Positions 26,559 through 36,952 of a stretch of DNA of 64,000 nt are shown here, piece after piece. Below the pieces are notes generated by a model. The model worked only from the letters and a program-made list of their open reading frames with translations. It had not been told where the DNA came from and made no database searches. The position numbers and the translations under genes were made by a program. This stretch comes from Salisediminibacterium beveridgei. GTDB lineage: Bacteria > Bacillota > Bacilli > Bacillales > Salisediminibacteriaceae. The stretch spans positions 2,170,001-2,234,000 of the forward strand of contig NZ_CP012502.1 in the NCBI RefSeq assembly GCF_001721685.1, given 5' to 3'. How positions within the stretch are numbered: position 1 is the first letter of the stretch; the number at the start of each line of letters is the position of its first letter.

Positions 26559-27341
26559 ATGCAGATGACAGAACGTAAACTACCCCTAACGCCAACTGAA
26601 ACCATCATTTCATGGGACAATACGCAATAAGTGATGAACAAATGTATACTAACCTTCGCTCAATGCTTTCCGATGAAGATCCTCGTTTCCTCAACCTTGA
26701 AAAAGAGCATTGAAGAAAACCTTGCTCCACGCCGGGATTTTCGCATTATCAAAAAAACGTTTTGAAAAACTTTTCAACGATCTGACTGACACTGCTGTTC
26801 TCTCTGAGAAAAACAAAACCACAGCGCTTAATCAATCTGAAAACCCCGAAACCTTTTTGAACCATTGGCTGGTCAGACCTCATAAAAGGACGGTATGAAT
26901 CATTTTATGTCACTTTATCAGAAGAACAGAAACAGCTTCTGAAAGATAAAGCAATTCACGCTTTGTCAAAACAAATTCATCAAAACCGGTGCCAAACGCA
27001 CCTTATTTCTTTGCTCGATTTTCATCATGCTTTCAAAGAAGGTGAAGCACTTTTGGTATAAGTTTACGATGACTCAAACAACGATAACCCGAGAAGAGAA
27101 GCAGTTCATGCATTCGTTTATCATCACGGCTCCGGAAATGGCCACACCGCTGCTCATTCATACGATCGAATGGCATGTGGAGATGCGCTCCAGGGAACAT
27201 TATCTTATGGCTGCTTTCTACCTTGATCAATTGAATGGCTGTTTGAATCACGAAGAATTTCAATCGGTACTGAGTGTTTTGAATCATCGGTTTTCAAAAT
27301 TAAAAGGTTTCAGGGAGGTCATTCGCCATTATACACGTTGA
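26559..27341 (+). pseudogene. Unknown SNF2-partner protein, frameshifted (copy 2)
   Basis: Compared with 11923-12705 it has six single-base homopolymer indels: G lost near 26610 and 26711, A gained near 26884 and 26982, T lost near 27009 and T gained near 27051. The net length is unchanged. No full-length product is possible as written. Error versus real decay is unresolved. Confidence 0.7.
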
Positions 27342-30096
27342 ACTTATATTCGATATTGACCATCAGCCTCCTCAATTTATGATTGTTCCCGTTTCAGGAG
27401 ATACAGAAGATATTCAAAGAAACCCATGAAAAAGAAAATGTGCTCCAGTTAAAACAGCTGCTATGTAAATACGACAAACATTCGTGGTATGGTCTCTCGT
27501 TGCCTGTGATCCCCTATCAATGCTGGGATCAAACCCGTTACGGAATCGGACTTTCCATAAATCAATTACTTAACGCCTTTATACACCCGGATGTTCATTT
27601 CTCCTTCTCGGGCTGGTTTAACGTTATCCGTTCTATTTGGGAGAGTGATCTCATACCAACGCCAGAAGGTTCATGGGCATTCACTGGCGATCCCGAAGAT
27701 TACCCGGCATACATTCATTATCTCAAAGACCGTAAACAACATACAGTATCAGAAGAGCATGCCCCATGGACGCACTGGATTACAGACGCACTGATGAGTG
27801 CCTCACTGGTTAAAGAAAAGCAGAAAAATACACTTGGATCAGCTTCATTTGTACGCAGGTCATGAAGTCATTAAACACTGGTCCAGCAAGCTCAGTGAAG
27901 GCGAGACACAAAACGTAACACTCCCTCCCCCCATTTTATGAACTTGCCAAATACATTATTGCGGGAGATCAGGAAAGTGAAGTCTTCCAGTTGGAATTGA
28001 TACTCCATGAGCCTGCTCAATCATCGGATGAAACCTGGTTGATTCATGGCATGATTCATGAACTTCAATCAGATAAACGCGTGTCACTCGATGCTTTTTT
28101 AACTGGAGAACACCCTTTTCGTTCTGAGCTCATGAATTGGCTGAACTGCCAGTTTGAACTTGTCAATTGTCATTTACCTTCAGACACTGAATTCTCTGCA
28201 ACAGCCAATGAACCTGTTGAATTAACCTCTTTGGAAGCGGAACATTTTATTCAATGTACAGTTCCTGAGTGTAAAGCAGCTGGTGTTGAAGTATGGTTGC
28301 CAAGATCAATCCACAGTCCACAAACGCCTGCTGTGAAACTATCACTCCCCTCAGCCGATCTTGAACGTCAATCATCCTGGGTATCAAGCAGTACAGACTG
28401 GAAGTTGCTTCTCGATGATCAGGAAATTGAAGAAGGACTATTCCGAAAATTTGTTTCAGAAGAACGATCACTGATCCAACTGAACGAATCCTGGTATGTG
28501 TGGGATTTACAAAGCGCAAAGAAACTGATTGATCATATTGATACCATACCTGATCCAACACAAAGTTTGCTCTTTCAAGGTTTGAAGCAAGAACATAGTG
28601 AAGTCGACGAAGATATGCATTCGTTTCAAATTCAACTGAACGATTTATTCGCACAGGTAAAACATGTTACGACAAACCAATTAAAATCTGAGTGGAAAAC
28701 CGTGTTAAGAGACTATCAGATCGAAGGTGTTCGCTGGCTTCTCAGTATGCGCTCCATCAGCGTCGGGGCGTTGTTGGCGGATGACATGGGCCTTGGAAAA
28801 AACCAAACAGGTTATCAGTTATTTTGACCATGTCCAAGAGGAGGAGCCCGATTCATCGTTTTTAATTCTTTGTCCGTCAACCCTTTTACATCATTGGGAG
28901 CAGGAATTATCGGAAGCATTTCCTGAACACACAATCCTTCTTCATCAGGGACCTGTTTCAAAAAGACGCTCAGCTTTCTTCAAAGCAGAAAAAACCGGCT
29001 TTACCATTGTTTCTTACTCCACTGCTGTAAGAGATGAGGATCTTTTTCTTCATCATGTCTGGTCAGCAATTGTTTATGATGAAGCTCAGAAAATTAAAAA
29101 TATACATACCCGCCAGCGAAAAACAGCAGGCCGATTGACAAGCCGGCATGCCATAGCGCTAAGTGGTACACCTGTCGAGAATCATCCTGATGAAATCTGG
29201 AGCCTTCTGAATCTCTTAAACCCTGGCTATCTTGGAGACCGGAATGAATTTGGACAATCCCTTCAAAACCTTGGCATAGATGCGTTAAAAGAGCAGATCA
29301 GACCAGTTATACTCAGACGAACCAAAGAAGAAGTGCAGGATGATCTTCAGTTACCTCAACGAAATATTCATCACCACACCATCAGCCTGTCATTTGAGCA
29401 GCAATCCCTCTACAAAGCCTGCGTCGAAGAATTGATGGATACACTCGAAGATGGCACTGAATCAGAGCAACGCGTAAGGATATTCAAAACCATGATGAAA
29501 TTGAAACAAATTTGCAATCATCCCGCTCAATTAAAAAAAGAGTCAGGATATAGCCGATTTCAATCAGGAAGATCGCAAAAATGGGATTATGCCCAGTCTC
29601 TTCTACGAACCTGGGAATCAGAGCATCGCAAAGCCATCATATTCACACAATTCCGCTATATTGGTCAGCTCTTTCAGGATTATCACCTTGTCCATGGTGG
29701 GAAAAATCAAATTCCTTTTCTTCACGGCGGCCTCACAGCAGCAAACCGAAAAAAAATGATTCATTCATTCAAAACAGACCCGGAGATTCCCTATATCGTT
29801 ATCTCCCTCAGGCCGGCGGCTTTGGTTTAAATTTGACGGAAGCATCAGCAGTGCTCCATTTCGATCGCTGGTGGAACCCGGCCGTTGAAAATCAAGCGAC
29901 AGACCGTGTGCATCGGATCGGTCAAACAAAGGATGTCGATATTCATACGTTAACTGCAAAAGGGACCATAGAAGAAAGAATCCACGACTTGATCGAAAAA
30001 AAAGGTGACCTCCAGGAAGCTTTATTGAGCGGTCGCCCGCTTCCCCTGTGGAATCTTGACCTTCAAGCGATTAAAGAACTTTTCACCTACAAATGA
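27328..30096 (+). pseudogene. SNF2 helicase, frameshifted (copy 2)
   Basis: This is the second copy of 12692-15457, broken by extra A near 27418, extra A near 27825, extra C near 27927, extra A near 28798 (within the Walker A lysine codon region) and a lost G near 29812. Fragments of 160, 278, 367 and 171 residues remain open. All changes are in homopolymers. Confidence 0.75.
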
Positions 30097-30156
30097 CAAT
30101 ACCCACATGCTTATAGGGAGCATCCCAATAAGCGTCATGCGGGTATTGTTTCTTTT

Positions 30157-30624
30157 TTATGGATATGTGAGTGACTCTGTTGCATTGGCCTCCTCAAGTT
30201 CTTCAGCCAAAACTTTCACCTGAATCGTCACCTCCCCGGTATCTTCCTCATAGCCTCCCCAGGTGTCTGAGAAGATCAACGCTTCCCCAGGTTCAATCGT
30301 CTCTTCGATAATGGCTTGAGTAAACATCATATCTTCCGCAAAATCATAGAGCATTTCGCCGTGCCGTGAAATCCTGAGATCAAATTGATGACCCGACATG
30401 AATGTCACTGTTTTACTCTGATCTGATTTATTATCAAGAGTGATCATGATTTCAAGTCCACCCTCTATTTCTTCTGCCTGAACATCCACGTTCATTTCTT
30501 CCTGGTCTTCGTGTTCTTCACGATCGCCAGATTCTTCATTACTGTCATTCAGTTGATTTCCTTCGCCACATCCTGCTGAAATTAATATCAGCCCGATCAG
30601 TACGCACATCCCCTTAATCATCAT
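30157..30624 (-). CDS. BsuPI-domain lipoprotein (copy 2)
   Basis: The product is identical to that of 15518-15985: a 156-aa lipoprotein with an acidic linker and a BsuPI beta-sandwich domain. Confidence 0.8.
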   Translation of the reverse strand: MMIKGMCVLIGLILISAGCGEGNQLNDSNEESGDREEHEDQEEMNVDVQAEEIEGGLEIMITLDNKSDQSKTVTFMSGHQFDLRISRHGEMLYDFAEDMMFTQAIIEETIEPGEALIFSDTWGGYEEDTGEVTIQVKVLAEELEEANATESLTYP

Positions 30625-30748
30625 CAGTTCCCCCTTTATTACTTTGTCGTTGAAAATTGAACCAGGTTTCAACACTCAGAAAAAATGGTAAATTTATCAA
30701 TTTGCAAAGAAAACCGCTCTGATATGTCAGAGCGGCTCTATGGTTTAT

Positions 30749-31021
30749 TTATTTTTGTTTATATTTTTCATCATAATACTGCACAGCATAAACCGCTCCT
30801 TCGTCAACCATATTCTGATCTTCCAAATCATCTTCATGAGGATGGCCTGTTTTTTCATAAAGATATGATTTATAATCCGACGCCGTTTCATTCAGTAATT
30901 TAGCCCGGCCCTCGTTTAATAACTGATTCACTTTCACACGATTCTCGTCTTTGCCAAGAAAACAAGCTGTTGCTGCAACACCTGCTACCAGCAAACTTGA
31001 AACGATCGATTTTTTCATCAT
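30749..31021 (-). CDS. Unknown 90-aa exported or anchored protein (copy 2)
   Basis: Identical to the product of 16110-16382. N-terminal hydrophobic segment, then a charged helical tail; family not recognised. Confidence 0.65.
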   Translation of the reverse strand: MMKKSIVSSLLVAGVAATACFLGKDENRVKVNQLLNEGRAKLLNETASDYKSYLYEKTGHPHEDDLEDQNMVDEGAVYAVQYYDEKYKQK

Positions 31022-31153
31022 TTACTGCCTCCTTTTCAAGATCTGCTACTTGCTTTTCTATTGCCGGTATAGTTATATACTAAACTCGGTCTTGAATGGG
31101 CAGTTTTCAAATAAAAAACAGGATGCATTATAGCTGCGCACCCTGTCCATATA

Positions 31154-31540
31154 TCATAATTGTTGATTAACCGCCTGTTTTAACGTTTCAACCGATTGTA
31201 TGCGATTCTCAATCCCCCGATTCACGTCACCATCCCAGAACATCATGCCACCTTCAACATTTGTAATATTTGAAAGCCCATGCTGCTTCAGGTACATTGC
31301 CACATTCTGAGAACGATTTCCACTGCGGCAGATAAAAATATATTCTTTTTCAGGATCAAATCCCTCGATCATTTCAGGAATTTCCTGCATGGGAAGCAAA
31401 TGTATATCCGGAATGTGGCCTGCATTAAATTCTTCAGGCTCTCTGACATCAATCACCATCGCCTCGTTTGATACTGTCTTCAACACTTCTTTTAATTCAT
31501 CGTTGGATATCTGTTTGACACCCTGCATTTCATAACTCAT
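31154..31540 (-). CDS. Single-domain rhodanese (copy 2)
   Basis: Identical to 16515-16901, with the active-site ICRSGNRS loop intact and the same ribosome site. Confidence 0.9.
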   Translation of the reverse strand: MSYEMQGVKQISNDELKEVLKTVSNEAMVIDVREPEEFNAGHIPDIHLLPMQEIPEMIEGFDPEKEYIFICRSGNRSQNVAMYLKQHGLSNITNVEGGMMFWDGDVNRGIENRIQSVETLKQAVNQQL

Positions 31541-31577
31541 GTTTATCACCTCGTAGTATTGTTTTCTTTATACACCT

Positions 31578-31606
31578 ATAATACCCTAATGGGTATAAAA
31601 AGTAAA
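31578..31606 (-). promoter_or_regulatory. Rhodanese promoter with CsoR/CstR-like operator (copy 2)
   Basis: Same architecture as 16939-16967; the palindrome ATACCC-TAAT-GGGTAT is at 31581-31596. Confidence 0.6.
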
Positions 31607-31609
31607 CCC

Positions 31610-32737
31610 CTACTCTTGTGAATCAGGATGATTCAATTCTTCATCCACTTTCTTTCTAAGTTGCAATAGACGATACGTATGCGAAACAACGACTTTTGTG
31701 ACTGCATAAAGCGGAACAGCAATAATCAAACCGATTAACCCGCCAAACCGACCAGCAACAAGAATCAAAACGATGATCGTTAATGGATGAACCTTTAATT
31801 TCTTGCCCATAACATTTGGTGAAATCAGGTTACTCTCAATCTGTTGGACGATGATGATCGCCACGATAACCCATAACATCGATACCCATGAATCAATCAC
31901 TGCCACTATAACAGCAGGAATGGTACCAATCCATGGCCCGACAAATGGAACAACATTGGTTACCATCGCCACCAGCGCCAATATTAACGAGTAATCAACA
32001 CCAATAATCAGATAAGCAATGAACATCAATGTTCCGACAAACAGGCTGACGATTAATTGTCCTTGGATATAGGAACTTAATTTGTCATCCATATCACTGA
32101 GAATCCGTCGGCCTTCAACCTGCTGCTTCTCAGGCAAAAATCTAAGCACCTGATCGGGAGCCTTATCCCCGTCCTTCAGGAGAAAAAACAGGATGAATGG
32201 TAAAACAACGATAACCAATATAAAACTCGTAACGGCTCCAATAAAACCGGCTATGTTGCTGCCGATGAAATCAAATGCTGTCGACAAATTTTCAGCAATA
32301 TTTTCGGTTAAATCCTCAATGGAAAAATTGTCAGTCGGCTGAAAGTTATCTTCGATCCATTGATTACTCTCCAAATTGACAATTACCTTCCGAACTTCCT
32401 CAAACAGCATGGGCGCATTATCAATAAGATTCATGGTCTGGCGCTGCAATGTAGGTCCGATCAAAAAAACAATAAACGTAACAAGGCCAATGCCGGCTAT
32501 GTATATCAGTAAAATGGATACAACTCGAGGAACCTTATATTTTTCAAGCAGATTGACTACGGGTCTGATCAGATAGAACAATACGCCTGCAAGCAGAAAC
32601 GGTAAAAACATTGTTTGAAAAGCTACCTGCAATGGTGTGAAAATCCAGGATACTTGCGTCCCCACGAGGACGATCAATAACAGTAACAGGATGATCAACA
32701 AATTTTTCACTACTTTGGATTGAAGCACACAAAACAC
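31610..32737 (-). CDS. AI-2E family membrane protein (copy 2)
   Basis: Identical 375-aa product to 16971-18098, with all family motifs intact. Confidence 0.85.
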   Translation of the reverse strand: MFCVLQSKVVKNLLIILLLLLIVLVGTQVSWIFTPLQVAFQTMFLPFLLAGVLFYLIRPVVNLLEKYKVPRVVSILLIYIAGIGLVTFIVFLIGPTLQRQTMNLIDNAPMLFEEVRKVIVNLESNQWIEDNFQPTDNFSIEDLTENIAENLSTAFDFIGSNIAGFIGAVTSFILVIVVLPFILFFLLKDGDKAPDQVLRFLPEKQQVEGRRILSDMDDKLSSYIQGQLIVSLFVGTLMFIAYLIIGVDYSLILALVAMVTNVVPFVGPWIGTIPAVIVAVIDSWVSMLWVIVAIIIVQQIESNLISPNVMGKKLKVHPLTIIVLILVAGRFGGLIGLIIAVPLYAVTKVVVSHTYRLLQLRKKVDEELNHPDSQE

Positions 32738-32936
32738 CCGCTTTCACTGATATGATTCTCAGTATACCATAATTGACCATTTATTAAGATCTGTTTTTAT
32801 CATCAAATATTTGGGTTTATGCCCAGTTCATACTCGCGAAAACCGTAGGTTATCATGCCATTTAGGTTGCTCATTGAACTATAGATTTCTAAAGGTAAGA
32901 AAAAACTGCCCTGAGAAAATATTCAGGACAGAGGCG

Positions 32937-33989
32937 TCATTGACTGGATGAAATCTTTCCAATGATTTTCTGTGTTGTTTGTCGCTTGATCATTTTATGT
33001 GGAATCAAAACCTGCTTTGCACCAGTATCCGGGTGATGAATTAAATCAATCAGCAGATTACAGGCTTCATAACCCAAATTGTAAATGTGAATATCTACTG
33101 TCGTCATTGGAGGTGATGACAACTCTGAGATCATAACATTATTGAAGCTGATAATGGAAACATCATCAGGAACCCGCATTTCCATTTCTGAAAGCATACG
33201 CATGACACCAAATGTCATAATATCATCTGCAACAATCATAGCCGTTGGAGGTTCAGAAAGACTCATCAAATCAATAACCGCTTCCTGTCCGCCTTCCTGT
33301 AACTCTTCATGGAACACAATGTAGTCATCTTTCAGTTCGATACCCGCATTGTAAAGTGCTTTCCGGTAACCCTCCATGTGGTCCACAGTAACAACGAAAT
33401 CAAGGTTTCCACCGATGAAGGCAATATTTTTGTGACCCAGAAGGAGTAAATATTCCGTAACCGTTTTAGAGGCCTTATAATTATCATTATTCACATAAGT
33501 GATTTCCCGCTTTCGAACATCATATGGACGGCCGATGACCGTGAAGGGAAACTTTTGTTCATAGAGATAGTTCATAACCCTGTCATCGACCCTGGAGTAC
33601 AACAGAATAATTCCGTCTACCCGTTTGCCCTGGACCATATGCTGCACTTCTTCAAAAATTTCGTCTTCAGACTGACCTGTGGAAAGATACAAACCATATT
33701 CCACCTGGTGAGCTTTCGAGCTGATCCCCCGGATTACTTCAGGGAAAAAGGGATTCTGAAACGTCTTGTTGGCAGAATTCGGCATGACAATACCGATAGT
33801 ATTTGTGCTTTTATTCGCCAGACTTCTCGCATTAAAATTCGGGTGATACCCCAGTTCTTTCATGGCACCACGGACAATTTCCTTTGTTCTTTCACTGATT
33901 CTTGGGCTATTGGCTATCACACGGGATACCGTAGAAGGGGCTACATTTGCTGCTTTAGCCACGTCTTTGATCGTTACAGTCATCCTCAT
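32937..33989 (-). CDS. malR: LacI family regulator, MalR type (copy 2)
   Basis: Identical to 18298-19350. Here the upstream malG terminator is replaced by the IS, so the spacing from malG is about 2.1 kb instead of about 150 bp. Any read-through supply of malR transcript from the mal operon would be altered. Confidence 0.85.
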   Translation of the reverse strand: MRMTVTIKDVAKAANVAPSTVSRVIANSPRISERTKEIVRGAMKELGYHPNFNARSLANKSTNTIGIVMPNSANKTFQNPFFPEVIRGISSKAHQVEYGLYLSTGQSEDEIFEEVQHMVQGKRVDGIILLYSRVDDRVMNYLYEQKFPFTVIGRPYDVRKREITYVNNDNYKASKTVTEYLLLLGHKNIAFIGGNLDFVVTVDHMEGYRKALYNAGIELKDDYIVFHEELQEGGQEAVIDLMSLSEPPTAMIVADDIMTFGVMRMLSEMEMRVPDDVSIISFNNVMISELSSPPMTTVDIHIYNLGYEACNLLIDLIHHPDTGAKQVLIPHKMIKRQTTQKIIGKISSSQ

Positions 33990-34156
33990 ACACTCTCCCT
34001 TCAAGCATTTATCGAACATTTCTTACAAAATTATTATCATTTAATAATACGCCTATACCGCATATGAATCAACTGTCATGATGCACAAGAGGCTGGGACA
34101 AAACCCAGTAAATAAAGAGGCCCACACCAAACGGTGTGGGTTTTCTGTATAGAAGG

Positions 34157-34283
34157 GTTGATTGTGCAAAAATACAATCGCTTGCCGCGGGCAAGGCTTC
34201 AGCTAACCGTCGGAAAACCACCGCCGGTGGATCTTCAGCTCTTGCTTTTCCCGCAGGCGTCTCATGTATTTTTGACAATCAAC
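34157..34283. repeat. GC-rich palindromic-ended repeat inside the IS
   Basis: 127 bp bounded by an imperfect inverted repeat (GTTGATTGT-CAAAAATACA and its complement), enclosing GC-rich sequence with CCGCGGG and CCCGCAGGCG. It resembles the GTTGATT...AATCAAC intergenic repeats of Bacillaceae. It lies in the untranslated leader of the transposase. Confidence 0.45.
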
Positions 34284-34382
34284 TGCATTGAAAGACCGTC
34301 AGGTCTTGATTTTTACATAAAAAAAGGATACCTTCGGATTAAGTTAGAACGACCAAGTCATAACAAAACCGGAGGTATCCTT

Positions 34383-36062
34383 ATGTTTCTCGATTATAAC
34401 ATGAATCAGCTCGTTTTGCCGATGGATTTATCGCTTCAATTACAAAAAAATGATGTCGCTTTTGCAGTGAATGACCTGGTTGAATCGATACCTGAAGAAG
34501 CTTTTGAAGCTTTTTATAAAAGTCAGGGTCGCCCTTCTTATCATCCGAAAATGATGATGAAGGTGATTCTCTGTGCGTATACTCAATCGACTTTTTCTGG
34601 ACGGAAAATTGAAGCCTTATTGCAGGACAGTATTCGAATGATGTGGCTGGCACAAGGACACGCGCCGACCTACCGGACGATCAATCGATTCAGAGTACAT
34701 CCCGACGTTGAAGAGCTCTTACGTCAGTGTTTTGTGCAATTCAGAAGCCGACTGGTTCAGGAAGAAGCAATTGATAACGAAGCAATTTTTATTGATGGTA
34801 CAAAGATCGAAGCCAACGCGAATAAATTCACGTTCGTATGGAAAAAATCCGTGCAACGGTATCATCATGATATCGTTACGAAATCAAATGCGATCTATGA
34901 TGAACTGATTGAACAGGAAATCATTCCTGCGATTGAACTGGAAGATCAGGAAGCCTTAACGGATGATGAGCTGAATAAAGTTCATGAAGAGTTGGACCAG
35001 ACCGTTCAGGATTACGACAAGCAAATCGAAGAGAATGATGATGCGAAGGAAAGAAAAAGACTGAGATCAGAGCGGAAAAAGCCGAAAGAAAAGCGTAAAA
35101 AATTTCAGGATTTCATCGAACGTAAAGCACGTTATGAGAAGGATCTCGCGATCCTGGGTGATCGTAACAGTTACTCGAAAACCGATCATGATGCCACGTT
35201 TATGAGAATGAAAGATGACTATATGAAAAATGGCCAACTGAAAGCCGGTTACAATCTCCAGATTGCAACGGAAGGACAATATACGCTCGCTTATGACATC
35301 TATCCAAATCCGACTGACACACGAACCCTGATTCCATTTCTGGATACCATCGAGAGACGGTACTTTTCACTGCCTGACTATATTGTTGGGGACGCCGGAT
35401 ACGGAAGCGAACAAAATTATGAGGATATTTTTTTGAACCGTCTATCAAGCACACCACTGATCACGTATAGTATGTACCGAAAAGAAAAGAAACGGTCATT
35501 CAAAACCGATCGCTACCATGTGATGAATTGGAATTACAATCAGGATCAAGACTATTTTCTCTGTCCAAACGGCAAAAAAGTCACCTTTCGCTATGTATCC
35601 AAACGAACCGATCGCGCAGGATTCGAACGAACATTCAAGGTCTATGAAAGTGAAGACTGCACGGGCTGTCCCTTACGGGCCAGTTGCACAAAAGCGAAAG
35701 AAGGCAAAAACCGTAAGGTTTATTACAATGAAAAATGGGAGCTGCAAAAAGAGCATATTCGTCAACTGCTTTCGGAAGAAGAAACTGGCGCGATTTATGG
35801 CAGACGTAAAGTCGATGTCGAACCAGTTTTTGGATTTCTGAAGGCCAATTTGCATTTCACCAGAATGTCGGTGAGAGGCAAAGACAAAGTGAAAAAAGAA
35901 ATGGGTTTTGCACTCATGGCAGTGAACTTGAGAAAGTACACTGCGTTATACTGTTTTTTATATTTGTATCAACAGACAAAACGCTTCCGACTATCAATTT
36001 ATGATAATCGGAAGCGTATTTTGATCATTCAAGGCTTTTTGTCCCAGCCTCTCCCTCTTTGA
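34383..36062 (+). CDS. IS1182 family DDE transposase
   Basis: This is an about 559-aa transposase. The N-terminal helix-turn-helix type domain has GRPSYHPKMMMKVILCAYTQ and TINRFR. The catalytic core shows D in FIDGTKIEANANK (about residue 139), D in VGDAGYGSEQ (about residue 337), and E in DVEPVFGFLK near the C-terminus, with a long charged coiled coil inserted between the first two (about residues 180-260). GGAGGTATCCTT precedes the ATG. The frame runs through a terminator-like hairpin and past the right IS end; its TGA (36060-36062) is host sequence, adding a few residues of non-IS origin. Confidence 0.92.
   Translation: MFLDYNMNQLVLPMDLSLQLQKNDVAFAVNDLVESIPEEAFEAFYKSQGRPSYHPKMMMKVILCAYTQSTFSGRKIEALLQDSIRMMWLAQGHAPTYRTINRFRVHPDVEELLRQCFVQFRSRLVQEEAIDNEAIFIDGTKIEANANKFTFVWKKSVQRYHHDIVTKSNAIYDELIEQEIIPAIELEDQEALTDDELNKVHEELDQTVQDYDKQIEENDDAKERKRLRSERKKPKEKRKKFQDFIERKARYEKDLAILGDRNSYSKTDHDATFMRMKDDYMKNGQLKAGYNLQIATEGQYTLAYDIYPNPTDTRTLIPFLDTIERRYFSLPDYIVGDAGYGSEQNYEDIFLNRLSSTPLITYSMYRKEKKRSFKTDRYHVMNWNYNQDQDYFLCPNGKKVTFRYVSKRTDRAGFERTFKVYESEDCTGCPLRASCTKAKEGKNRKVYYNEKWELQKEHIRQLLSEEETGAIYGRRKVDVEPVFGFLKANLHFTRMSVRGKDKVKKEMGFALMAVNLRKYTALYCFLYLYQQTKRFRLSIYDNRKRILIIQGFLSQPLPL
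35981..36017 (+). terminator. Hairpin inside transposase 3' end
   Basis: ACGCTTCCGA-CTATCA pairs with TGATAATCGGAAGCGT, followed by ATTTTGAT. It lies within the open frame, which is unusual, and may mark the original end of the transcript. Confidence 0.5.
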
Positions 36063-36073
36063 GCCAATACTCA

Positions 36074-36952
36074 TTAACCCTTTGTTGCACCTGCTGTCAG
36101 GCCACTGATTAAGTAGCGCTGTAAGAAGAGATAGACCGCCGCGATTGGAACGGCTATCAGGATCGAACCCGCAGCAAAACGGGTGAAGTTGTTCGCAAAC
36201 TGGTCGTTAACAAAGTTGAACAGTCCTAAAGCCAATGTGAAATTCTCCGGACTTCTCAGTACGATTCGCGGCAGGATAAAGTCCATGAATGGTGCCATGA
36301 AGTTAAATAATGCGACTACCGCAAGAATCGGCTTAGCCAAAGGAAGCATGATAGAAAAGAAGATCCTGAAATGACTTGCTCCATCTATCTTCGCCGATTC
36401 ATCCAACTCCCGGGGAATCGTGTCAAAATACCCTTTGACCAGAAAAGCATTCATCGGTATTGCACCGCCGATATAGATCAATATCAAACCTACCAGACTG
36501 TCCAGCAAACCAACCGTATTGAGGAGAATGTAAAGTGCAACCATCGCCATCAATACTGGAAACATTTGCAGAAGCAAGAAAGCATAGAGACCATTCTTTC
36601 TTCCTACGAACCGGTAACGTGAAAAGGCATAAGCCGTTAAACCGACAATAAAAGTTGCCACTACGGATGTTGTCACTGCGACAACCAACGTATTCTGATA
36701 CCAAATCAGGTAATTACTTCGCGGGTCCGTAAACAACCAGATATAATGCTCAAAAGATGGATTCTCAGGTATAATACTCGAACCATATAAACTTGATCCT
36801 TCGTTTAAAGACATTCCGAATGCCCACACGAGGGGATAAAAAATGATAATAAACATAATCCCTATGATCGTGTACAACACCGTGAGCTCAAGAATATTCT
36901 TATTTCTTTTACTCATTGGTTTTCTTTCTTTTTTTACACTAGTATCACTCAT
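36074..36952 (-). CDS. malG: Maltodextrin ABC transporter permease (copy 2)
   Basis: Identical to 19499-20377. The 3' flank differs: the native terminator is gone and transcription would run into the IS from its right end, antisense to the transposase. Confidence 0.92.
   Translation of the reverse strand: MSDTSVKKERKPMSKRNKNILELTVLYTIIGIMFIIIFYPLVWAFGMSLNEGSSLYGSSIIPENPSFEHYIWLFTDPRSNYLIWYQNTLVVAVTTSVVATFIVGLTAYAFSRYRFVGRKNGLYAFLLLQMFPVLMAMVALYILLNTVGLLDSLVGLILIYIGGAIPMNAFLVKGYFDTIPRELDESAKIDGASHFRIFFSIMLPLAKPILAVVALFNFMAPFMDFILPRIVLRSPENFTLALGLFNFVNDQFANNFTRFAAGSILIAVPIAAVYLFLQRYLISGLTAGATKG

Larger units (their letters stand above)
34089..36051 (+). mobile_element. IS1182-type insertion sequence, 1,963 bp
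   Basis: The element is bounded by 15-bp inverted repeats (GAGGCTGGGACAAAA at 34089-34103; its complement at 36037-36051). It carries one DDE transposase. Comparison with copy 1 gives exact edges: the 27 bases at 19450-19476 are missing and replaced. No target duplication is visible. Inside the left end is a CCCACACC/GGTGTGGG terminator-like hairpin (34120-34139). Confidence 0.9.

Noticed and set aside
34134..34382. 83-residue N-terminal extension of the transposase
   Set aside because: It runs through the leader hairpin and GC-rich repeat; the ATG at 34383 has a strong ribosome site and matches the family N-terminus.
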